A DNA stretch of 11,331 nt from NCBI GenBank assembly GCA_903908015.1, contig CAIVQI010000336.1, forward strand, positions 1 through 11,331, read 5' to 3'. Positions 1 through 6,158 of this stretch are shown here, piece by piece (position 1 is the stretch's first letter; each line of letters starts with the position of its first letter). A program made the position numbers and the translations under genes. Below the pieces are notes generated by a model. That model was not told the origin of the DNA, ran no database searches, and saw only the letters and a list, made by a program, of their open reading frames with translations. The DNA comes from an uncultured Bacteroidota bacterium (GTDB lineage Bacteria > Bacteroidota > Bacteroidia > UBA7662).

Positions 1-620
1 AGTGCTGGATGATTGGGCCAAACCCCAGTATCCACCAGCATGGCTTTCCGTCCCTTGCCAGTATAACCCATGCGCCAAAGCGCAGGTGCACCAATGACAC
101 TGAGTCCGATTTCCCTGCCATTGGGCATTTCGGGGGATGCAGTTTGCGCAGTAGGTTCAACCAATGAGACCTGAAATGCGCTGCTGAGTTCTATTTCTTC
201 AACACTCGGGTGGGCCAGTATCGGGGCAATCTGATCCGATGTCAATTCAATTTCAACCATATTCACAATCCAAAAGCGCCGAATCAAACGGGGTAGGTTA
301 TCATGAATTTGCGCGTTTGTCATGTTAAATGAGGCCAAAAACGGGAGTTGAATGCGATCAGCCAACAGGCTACAAGCCCGGTTCACTTCCTTAGCGCGTT
401 CCTCAAGTGGGGTTCCTTCATGTTCATAGCGCCTGAGCAGATCCAACATGGGCACTTGCGCCCTGAATGAAACGGTTACCCGAAGTAATGTGCTTGACCT
501 CGGATGTTCATTCACCCATTTTGTCAAAGCGGGCCCTGTTCTCGCCGGTTGAGCAAAAACCGAATGAGAAGTAAAGCCCCAAAGAATGAGTGGAAGTATG
601 CGATATAGGATCCTCAACAT
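1..620 (-). CDS. Subtilisin-like serine protease (peptidase S8), N-terminal part, cut by the window edge
   Basis: The minus strand is open from an ATG at 618-620 to the window edge, giving 206 codons of a longer gene. Residues 1-24 form a signal peptide (basic start, hydrophobic core, then VFAQ), so the product is exported. Residues about 45-150 look like an inhibitor I9-type propeptide, with the typical stretch ELTSDQIAPILAHPSVEEIE. The mature domain then begins with IGAPALWRMGYTGKG and reaches the catalytic aspartate at D197 in VDTGVWPNHP, the DTG motif of subtilases. The catalytic His and Ser and any C-terminal sorting domain lie outside the window. The start is 8 bases after the stop of the upstream serine hydrolase, so the two are probably one transcript. 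The S8 family call is firm; substrate and secretion route are unknown. Confidence 0.87.
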   Translation of the reverse strand, partial: MLRILYRILPLILWGFTSHSVFAQPARTGPALTKWVNEHPRSSTLLRVTVSFRAQVPMLDLLRRYEHEGTPLEERAKEVNRACSLLADRIQLPFLASFNMTNAQIHDNLPRLIRRFWIVNMVEIELTSDQIAPILAHPSVEEIELSSAFQVSLVEPTAQTASPEMPNGREIGLSVIGAPALWRMGYTGKGRKAMLVDTGVWPNHPA

Positions 621-628
621 GTTAAAAT

Positions 629-2182
629 CTATTTATTGTTTTCTACTCTTTTGGCCCTGATTTCGTTGAAAAAAATATCATCGTTGGGTACATCAAATTC
701 CAAGCCGATTGGATGATTATTGGGATCAGTCACAATTTGCACGGTGGCGTGCCCAAACCACGCTTGGGGCTCCTTCCATTCCATTTTCCATGTGTTGTAG
801 TGCCAATGGCTCAACCTACAAGAAAACGATGGGGTATGGGAGAACCCTAAATTCAAGGTGTCGTTTTTCATGGTCAGGAAAATATCGCCGTACATGGGAC
901 AACGATACAGACCCTGTACTTGTTGTTTTGTTAGTCCGGGCTGGGTGCCAAGAACCCGAGCAGCCACGCGGTTTGGAATTCGGGTGTCTTCCAGTTCTCG
1001 TTTTTCTTGCTTTTTAAGTTGTTCTCCACACCAATCACGTTCATTTCTGCCCAAAAGGAGTTTGTCGACTATATAGTTAGGTATGGCCGTTATAGGGGCG
1101 CGCACACCATTGGTCAGAACAATGATGCCTAATTCTACATCTGGAAATACTTGAATCGAAGAAATCATGCCATCGTATCCTCCGGTATGATGCGCCCGAA
1201 AATAGCCTTTGTAGTCGCTCAATTGCCATCCAAGTCCGTAAGTATTAAAACTATTGGTTTTATCGGACTTGCTGTGGTCCACCTGAAATCCATTGTGGGG
1301 GGTCCAAAGTTGGTTGTGCAGTCGTGTCGTCAGCAACGTATCGCCTTTCCAAACACCATGATCTATGTTAAATTCAACCCATTTGGCGAGGTCGTTTACC
1401 GATGACAGTAATCCACCCGTTGCCGCCACGGTCTCCCAGCTCACCCATGGAATAGGATAGTGCGTTCCATCTTTGAATGCATGTGGCTGTGCAAAATTCC
1501 CCATGGATGAAAGTTGAGCCAGTTGGAAAGTGCTTCTGCTCATGCCCAAGGGCTTCAAAATGCGGTCTTGAATAAAATCGATATAGGATTGGCCTGAAGC
1601 CACGGCGATCAACTCACCAGCAGCGATATACATGAGGTTGGAATATCCATAACCCGAGCGAAATGAGAACTCAGGCTCAATCGGTTGGTAGCGTTTGATC
1701 AGTTCAGGTGCGGAAAGGGTAGACCTGTACCACAATACATCTCCACTAAATGTGCCCAATCCGCTGCGGTGACAAAGTAAATCACGTATGGTGACCGTTT
1801 CACTGACCCAAGGGTCATATAGGGTGAAGTAAGGAAGGTACTTTCGAACGGGATCATCCCATTTAATTTTTCCTTCCTGAACCAAAATGCCCAACGCGGT
1901 GGCGGTAAAGGCTTTGGTATTTGAAGCGATTGCGAATAGGGTGTTTTGATCGGGTATATCATTTTGTCCCATGGTTTTTTCGCCGTAGCCGCGACAAAAC
2001 ACAAGTTCTCCATTCTTCACTATGCCAACCACCATGCCGGGTGTGCCCCAGTTTTGCTGGGTTTGACTGAGATAGGCGTCAAGGTCGTTCCAATCTGTTT
2101 TTCGGTTAATTTGGGCAGAAGCAACTCCCGAATGAATGAGATAAAAGATGAGCAGAAACACGAAAAACCTAAGTTGTGTCAT
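629..2182 (-). CDS. Exported serine hydrolase, beta-lactamase/penicillin-binding fold (class C-like), with DUF3471-type C-terminus
   Basis: This 517-residue protein has a signal peptide at residues 1-24 (hydrophobic core, then VASAQ). The beta-lactamase fold (PF00144 type) spans about 35-375 and carries all three expected motifs: S87-N-T-K90 with the nucleophilic serine, Y180-S-N182, and H332-T-G334 in place of KTG. Residues about 415-515 resemble DUF3471, including the marker HWHYNTW at 459-465. Proteins of this type act in the periplasm or outside the cell as D-alanyl-D-alanine peptidases, esterases or peptidases; the motifs do not choose between them, and real beta-lactamase activity is not implied. 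The ATG at 2180-2182 directly precedes the signal peptide and is the natural start. The subtilase follows after 8 bases, and a divergent lipoprotein gene lies upstream. Confidence 0.9.
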   Translation of the reverse strand: MTQLRFFVFLLIFYLIHSGVASAQINRKTDWNDLDAYLSQTQQNWGTPGMVVGIVKNGELVFCRGYGEKTMGQNDIPDQNTLFAIASNTKAFTATALGILVQEGKIKWDDPVRKYLPYFTLYDPWVSETVTIRDLLCHRSGLGTFSGDVLWYRSTLSAPELIKRYQPIEPEFSFRSGYGYSNLMYIAAGELIAVASGQSYIDFIQDRILKPLGMSRSTFQLAQLSSMGNFAQPHAFKDGTHYPIPWVSWETVAATGGLLSSVNDLAKWVEFNIDHGVWKGDTLLTTRLHNQLWTPHNGFQVDHSKSDKTNSFNTYGLGWQLSDYKGYFRAHHTGGYDGMISSIQVFPDVELGIIVLTNGVRAPITAIPNYIVDKLLLGRNERDWCGEQLKKQEKRELEDTRIPNRVAARVLGTQPGLTKQQVQGLYRCPMYGDIFLTMKNDTLNLGFSHTPSFSCRLSHWHYNTWKMEWKEPQAWFGHATVQIVTDPNNHPIGLEFDVPNDDIFFNEIRAKRVENNK

Positions 2183-2329
2183 CTTGGTGTCAATTTTCGC
2201 TCAATATCGGGCTTGGCTAGAATTAATCTCTCCTCGGAGACAAAAAATTTGTATTTTTACATATTCAACTCCTGTGGTCAAATTCTTAAATAAAATCATA
2301 AAATATCAATAAATAATTATCATTTTGTT
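2183..2329. promoter_or_regulatory. Divergent A/T-rich intergenic region between serine hydrolase and lipoprotein
   Basis: This 147-base gap must hold the start signals of two outward-facing genes. It is very A/T-rich towards the lipoprotein, whose leader has no Shine-Dalgarno sequence, as is common in Bacteroidota. I found no clean TTG-N19-TAnnTTTG promoter in either direction. Only short dyads are visible: AATTTG at 2246-2251 pairing with CAAATT at 2279-2284, and TCTCC/GGAGA near 2231-2240. The regulatory role is inferred from gene layout alone. Confidence 0.35.
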
Positions 2330-2953
2330 ATGAAAAATTATTCCTTTATTGCAATTATAATGTTGTTCAGCGGCATTTTTTTTATGTCATCCTGTAAGAA
2401 GGATAGTCCTGACCCAACCCCGGAAACCAAAAATGAATTCAAAGTGGCTGGTCAAGCCTATTCTCTTTCAAAAGGTTATTTGTTGTATTGGGGGCTTAAT
2501 TCAGACTCATTAAGTGTAGATTGGGATGTTTTGCTGGTTTCAGAGGGGGTATATTATTCAGCCGATTCAGTGGGTGGAACCGGACAAGCACTCTACCTCG
2601 ATTTGAACGGTTCAAGCAATGCAGAACTCAGCCCGGGCACGTATATGTTCGCCAATCAAAGGGCGGTTGGAACTTTTGTTGATGCCAGCGCACTGATTGC
2701 TTACGATTTCTCAGCAGATGATGGCGTGGAATATTATCTGAATACAGATGTTCCGGGCGGCCCGATTGTGATCAAGAAGTCAGGTCTGACATACGAAATT
2801 GAAGCGGGTTTTAATGCGAATCGAGATGGCTCTACGGTGAACCAGCCGGTCACAGGTTATTTTAAAGGCCAGCTCAATATGTTGGATTTCTCCATGATGC
2901 GCTTGGCCCAAAAGAAGGCCATCCGCGATCGGCTTAAGTTAATTCAAAATTAG
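2330..2953 (+). CDS. Putative lipoprotein of unknown function
   Basis: This 207-residue protein begins with a lipoprotein signal peptide: a hydrophobic stretch at 5-18, then MSSC with the lipidated cysteine at C22. The residues after it (KKDSPDPTPE) are charged and proline-rich, a tether-like start seen in many Bacteroidota surface or outer-membrane lipoproteins. The rest looks beta-rich, with alternating hydrophobic and polar residues (for example GQAYSLSKGYLLYWG near 41-55, QALYLDLNGSSNAELSPGTYMF near 86-107) and several Gly/Ser/Asp-rich turns. The last 20 residues are basic and look helical. I do not recognise the family and give no function. The gene stands alone on the plus strand and its TAG overlaps the stop codon of the convergent glucosaminidase gene. 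The ATG is chosen because the signal peptide starts right there. Confidence 0.8.
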   Translation: MKNYSFIAIIMLFSGIFFMSSCKKDSPDPTPETKNEFKVAGQAYSLSKGYLLYWGLNSDSLSVDWDVLLVSEGVYYSADSVGGTGQALYLDLNGSSNAELSPGTYMFANQRAVGTFVDASALIAYDFSADDGVEYYLNTDVPGGPIVIKKSGLTYEIEAGFNANRDGSTVNQPVTGYFKGQLNMLDFSMMRLAQKKAIRDRLKLIQN

Positions 2954-3396
2954 TTGGCTGGTGCAGGTACCTTTTTAATGATTTGAACAAAGCCAAATTC
3001 ACGGGGGTCGTAAGATCGGCCAGTTTTATATCCCCACCAAGCGATAAAATCGTAGTAGTCATTTTTGGCTTTGTTTGGGTACGCGCTGTACTTCCGCTCC
3101 TCTAAATTCTTCATATATCGAAGACAGTGCATCCAATTCTCGAATCTCAAATAACCCGATCGTCCCCTCAAGCCAAACAGATTTGCGCGTTCTTTAGCCA
3201 AATGCGAACGAAGGTTCGCTGATTCCCACATGGCCAATTGGTACATAACTATTGGATTTCGAAATCCTAATGATTGTATAGAATCATAAAATACAGCGGG
3301 CTCTGGCAGGTTGTTTTGCGACAAGACGCGGTTGGGGCAGGATAAAAACAGAACCATCATAAAGTAGACGATTGTCCATTTTCCTTTGTGGGACAT
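2950..3396 (-). CDS. Small exported glucosaminidase-domain protein (probable peptidoglycan hydrolase)
   Basis: This 148-residue protein has an N-terminal export signal (residues 1-27, core IVYFMMVLFLS, likely cut near VLSQ). A lipoprotein alternative at C20 is possible but the lipobox (FLSC) is poor. The mature part matches the compact glucosaminidase fold related to the FlgJ muramidase domain (PF01832 type): NPIVMYQLAMWESANLRSHL followed by NLFGLRG. E58 in WES is the likely catalytic acid, and N72-L-F-G75 is the usual companion motif. Members cut glycan strands of peptidoglycan, or GlcNAc-containing glycans, in the periplasm. It lacks any separate cell-wall-binding domain. It starts 12 bases after the thiolase stop, so it is probably co-transcribed although the functions seem unrelated. 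Fold assignment is good; substrate is inferred. Confidence 0.8.
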   Translation of the reverse strand: MSHKGKWTIVYFMMVLFLSCPNRVLSQNNLPEPAVFYDSIQSLGFRNPIVMYQLAMWESANLRSHLAKERANLFGLRGRSGYLRFENWMHCLRYMKNLEERKYSAYPNKAKNDYYDFIAWWGYKTGRSYDPREFGFVQIIKKVPAPAN

Positions 3397-3408
3397 GACA
3401 CTATAAAA

Positions 3409-4590
3409 CTATAGGCGTTCAATGACCATAGCGCTAGCCCCTCCACCACCATTGCAAATGCCCGCAACGCCGATTGAGCCACTTTCTTGGTGCAACAAAT
3501 GCGCCAGCGTAACAACAATGCGACAACCCGAACTGCCAATGGGGTGACCCAGTGAAACACCACCACCATAGATATTCACCCTACTGGGGTCGAGCGATAG
3601 TATTCTGTTGTTGGCGATGCAAACCACTGAAAATGCCTCATTGATTTCATAAAAATCGACATCGGATGCCGATTTACCAGCACGCTTCAATGCCAAGGGG
3701 ATGGCTTTGGAAGGGGCCGTGGTAAACCATTCAGGAGCCTGTTGCGCATCGGCATATCCCAAGATCCGGGCCAACGGTCTTGCGCCCACTTCTTCGGCAC
3801 GCGCACGGCTCATTAATACGACCGCAGAGGCCCCATCATTCAGGTTTGAGGCATTGGCCGCTGTAATGGTGCCATTTTTATCGAATACTGGCCTCAAACT
3901 TCCTATTTTATCAAAATTAACCTTGGTGAAATCCTCATCAGTGTCAACCACTATGGGGTCTTTGCCCCGAACAGGCACCGCTACTGAGGCCATTTCTGCA
4001 GTGAATTTCCCACTGGCCCAAGCCTGAGCAGCTCGCTTATATGACTGGATGGCATACGCATCTTGCTCTTCGCGCGTGATGTGGTGCTCAGATGCGCACA
4101 ATTCAGCGGCGTTGCCCATATGGTATTGGTGGTACACATCTGTTAATCCATCTCTGAGAATGCCGTCAACAACTTGGCCATGACCCAGGCGGCCACCATT
4201 TCTGTACTGATCGAGATAATAGGGCACCTGACTCATGCTCTCCATTCCTCCGGCGACAACCACCGATGCCTGCCCCAATTGAATGGCTTGTGCGCCCAAC
4301 ATGATGGCCTTCATTCCGCTGGCGCAGACCTTATTAATCGTGGTGAAGGGGGTGTGCGGATCAATACCGGCATAGATACCAGCTTGGGTGGCCGGGGCCT
4401 GCCCGATATTGGCGCTAATAACATTGCCCATGTACAATTCATCGATATGATCAGGTGCTACTGAGGCCATTTCCATAGCCTTTTTGATGGCCACTGCCCC
4501 CAAGCGGGGTGCAGAAATAGGAGCTAATGCCCCGTTGAAACTGCCGATGGGGGTGCGAGCGGCACCAACGATCCAAACTTCCTGAATCAT
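3409..4590 (-). CDS. Acetyl-CoA C-acetyltransferase (acetoacetyl-CoA thiolase)
   Basis: This cytoplasmic enzyme of 393 residues, a full-length thiolase, condenses two acetyl-CoA to acetoacetyl-CoA or runs the reverse cleavage (EC 2.3.1.9). The nucleophile is C89 in NKVCASGMKA. The other active-site elements are N317-EAF, H349 in GGGVSLGHPIG and the base C379 in GICNGGGGAS. The GGMESMSQVPYYL loop (114-126) and NGTITAANASNLNDGAS (239-255) resemble mitochondrial ACAT1-type biosynthetic thiolases more than long-chain 3-ketoacyl-CoA thiolases, hence the call. No partner genes of beta-oxidation or ketone metabolism lie beside it, so whether it degrades (for example amino-acid or fatty-acid catabolism) or synthesises cannot be decided. 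ATG at 4588-4590 fits the family start. A candidate promoter lies about 28 bases upstream. Confidence 0.95.
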   Translation of the reverse strand: MIQEVWIVGAARTPIGSFNGALAPISAPRLGAVAIKKAMEMASVAPDHIDELYMGNVISANIGQAPATQAGIYAGIDPHTPFTTINKVCASGMKAIMLGAQAIQLGQASVVVAGGMESMSQVPYYLDQYRNGGRLGHGQVVDGILRDGLTDVYHQYHMGNAAELCASEHHITREEQDAYAIQSYKRAAQAWASGKFTAEMASVAVPVRGKDPIVVDTDEDFTKVNFDKIGSLRPVFDKNGTITAANASNLNDGASAVVLMSRARAEEVGARPLARILGYADAQQAPEWFTTAPSKAIPLALKRAGKSASDVDFYEINEAFSVVCIANNRILSLDPSRVNIYGGGVSLGHPIGSSGCRIVVTLAHLLHQESGSIGVAGICNGGGGASAMVIERL

Positions 4591-4617
4591 AAAAAGAAAT
4601 AATTAGAGATATGGTTG

Positions 4618-4625
4618 CAAATATA
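4618..4625 (-). promoter_or_regulatory. Candidate Bacteroidota -7 promoter element for the thiolase gene
   Basis: On the minus strand this reads TATATTTG, an exact match to the TAnnTTTG element recognised by the primary sigma factor of Bacteroidota. It would start transcription near 4611-4613, giving an A/T-rich leader of about 20 bases before the thiolase ATG at 4590. No clear TTG element sits 17-23 bases upstream, so the call is tentative. Confidence 0.45.
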
Positions 4626-4673
4626 ACCCGAATGCGAACGATTTTTTCTCATATTTCGCCTGCACTTGGCAAT

Positions 4674-4751
4674 ACCCTTTATCCCTTTTTTCCCCTTTTC
4701 TCCCTTTTCTATTAATTTCCCTCTTTATCCCCTTTAATCTCTTTTTGCCCC
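4674..4751 (-). repeat. Purine-rich (on minus strand) low-complexity tract with G-quadruplex-type spacing
   Basis: The plus strand is almost pure pyrimidine for about 75 bases, made of irregular blocks of C3-C4 separated by T-rich blocks; the segment TTTATCCC occurs twice (4678-4685 and 4724-4731 approximately). Read on the minus strand, 4675-4704 gives G3-N6-G4-N6-G3-N5-G3 with loops made almost only of A, which fits the usual intramolecular quadruplex rule; further G-runs lie at 4719-4721, 4729-4732 and 4748-4751. It is non-coding, sitting after the T9SS plug gene and before the thiolase promoter. The rest of the 239-base gap (4591-4829) shows no gene and no convincing hairpin terminator. 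Confidence 0.6.
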
Positions 4752-4829
4752 GTCATGCCCGCAAAAAAGAAGACCAATGGATTGATTCAGCCGTATTGAA
4801 ATCATCAAAATTGATATTTAGTAACCCTG

Positions 4830-6140
4830 CTACCTCCCGGTCCGGTTCATGGAGTTGAAGCGCGTGTAGGCCACCAATCGGTCGTAGCGTGGACTCACCG
4901 GAGGTTGATGATACACAAGTACTTCGTAATCGCATTCAGTTTCTTGGTGGCTTCCTTCGAACCATGTGTCGTCGGCCAACTGCCCCCCGTTCCTAACCCA
5001 AGCATAACAATAGTCGTAGTAGCCCTGTTTCAATGGTACAGTTATTTGATACGCTCCTAATGCAGGGAGGTAGGTCAATTCGGTGGTTGAGTCCAGTTTC
5101 CAATCGGTAAGCTGACCAAATAAGTGAACTCGGGCGTTGCGTAAGGCGGTTGGTTGAAGTAAGCTGAAGGTCACATTCAGGTAATCGGCTTCATGTTCGG
5201 AATTTCGTGCCTCATTGCTCTGGATCAGGTAATTCCCATTTAAATCCTGGTACGAAAAATAGCGCAAATGGGCACGTCCTTCTTCGGGTTCTGCCCAAAC
5301 CTGAACCGATTCTTGTCCTATTTCAATTTTTGAAACGCCTTGACCCCGAAAACGGATGTTTCTCAGGTCAATTCTGCGGAATTCGTTGCCGGCTGTGAAG
5401 ATATTCCGGTCGTTGTGATCGTACGAAATGACGTTGTTGCGAATAAATTGAGGAGGGAGTCCACCCACTTGGTTGTCCCATCGGCCATTCTGTCGGATCA
5501 CCACTTTCAATTCATCAAAGGGGTTGTACACTTGCTGGTCTCCCGTGTTCACGTCAAAGTCGATCTCATGGGCAATGGCCATCACATCCGGGCGGCTAGG
5601 TCGGCGTATGATGGGGATCACTGACATCAGCGGTTGGAGTACAAAAAACCGGCGGGTGAGGACAGGCGCGTTTCGGTCGCCATCACGATATACGTGCAAA
5701 ACATAATTGCCACTCAAAGTGGGGCGAATATTCTCAGATGGAATGCTAATTTTATAATGTGTGTAGGGTTTGAGTGTATTGAAAGAGGTTCGGTAGTCGA
5801 CCACCTGATCTTCCTGAAATCCATCGAGATATTGGGTGCTGAGCATGCCAGATGGCGTCCAATCGGCCGTGCAATGGATCAATGTGTAAGAGTAGCGAAC
5901 AAATCCACCGTCCAGGTCGTCGAAGTGGAGCACGAGTGAGCCGTTCGGATCACCCAGTTGCATCAAGGGCATTGAAAACGGCTTATCAACTTGTAGGAAC
6001 TGAACCGTTTTAATTTGGGGAAGGTATGTGCGATCATCTGGAATGAAGCCGCCATAATCTTGTGCGCCAGCAAAACGAAGGCCAATGGAAATAATGGTTA
6101 TCAGTATGGCTAAAATTGAGGGTCGTTGATGCCGTTTCAT
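4830..6140 (-). CDS. Type IX secretion system plug family protein (DUF5103)
   Basis: From the ATG at 6138-6140 this is 436 residues with a signal peptide (residues 1-27, ending FAGAQ). An in-frame TTG two codons upstream is possible but less likely. Family hallmarks are visible in order: IKTVQF (43-48), LHFDDL (71-76), YSYTLIHCTADWTPS (83-97), the NTLKPYTHYKISIP stretch (121-134), SGNYVLHVYRDGD (143-155), EFRRIDLRN (253-261), and a C-terminal ECDYEVLVYHQPPVSPRYDRLVAY (402-425). This corresponds to the DUF5103/T9SS plug family. In the Flavobacterium johnsoniae translocon, a plug protein closes the periplasmic side of the SprA outer-membrane channel when no cargo is passing. It starts 18 bases after the ABC-F stop, so both are probably one transcript. 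Family identity is strong; the plug role is by homology. Confidence 0.88.
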   Translation of the reverse strand: MKRHQRPSILAILITIISIGLRFAGAQDYGGFIPDDRTYLPQIKTVQFLQVDKPFSMPLMQLGDPNGSLVLHFDDLDGGFVRYSYTLIHCTADWTPSGMLSTQYLDGFQEDQVVDYRTSFNTLKPYTHYKISIPSENIRPTLSGNYVLHVYRDGDRNAPVLTRRFFVLQPLMSVIPIIRRPSRPDVMAIAHEIDFDVNTGDQQVYNPFDELKVVIRQNGRWDNQVGGLPPQFIRNNVISYDHNDRNIFTAGNEFRRIDLRNIRFRGQGVSKIEIGQESVQVWAEPEEGRAHLRYFSYQDLNGNYLIQSNEARNSEHEADYLNVTFSLLQPTALRNARVHLFGQLTDWKLDSTTELTYLPALGAYQITVPLKQGYYDYCYAWVRNGGQLADDTWFEGSHQETECDYEVLVYHQPPVSPRYDRLVAYTRFNSMNRTGR

Positions 6141-6158
6141 ATTCAAGTCTAAGTTCGC

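Noticed and set aside
1946..2293. Plus-strand open frame of 115 codons opposite the 5' end of the serine hydrolase
   Set aside because: It lies antisense to a gene with all family motifs and its translation has no recognisable domain or export pattern.
4801..4816. ATCAA-AA-TTGAT dyad after the plug gene as a terminator
   Set aside because: Five A/T-rich base pairs with a two-base loop cannot form a stable terminator hairpin, and no U-run follows on the minus strand.
4753..4935. Minus-strand open frame of 60 codons overlapping the 3' end of the plug gene
   Set aside because: Out-of-frame reading of the conserved plug C-terminus; no family resemblance and no leader of its own.
6141..6146. TTG start for the T9SS plug protein two codons upstream
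   Set aside because: The ATG at 6138-6140 directly precedes a standard signal peptide; the TTG adds only two residues without benefit.
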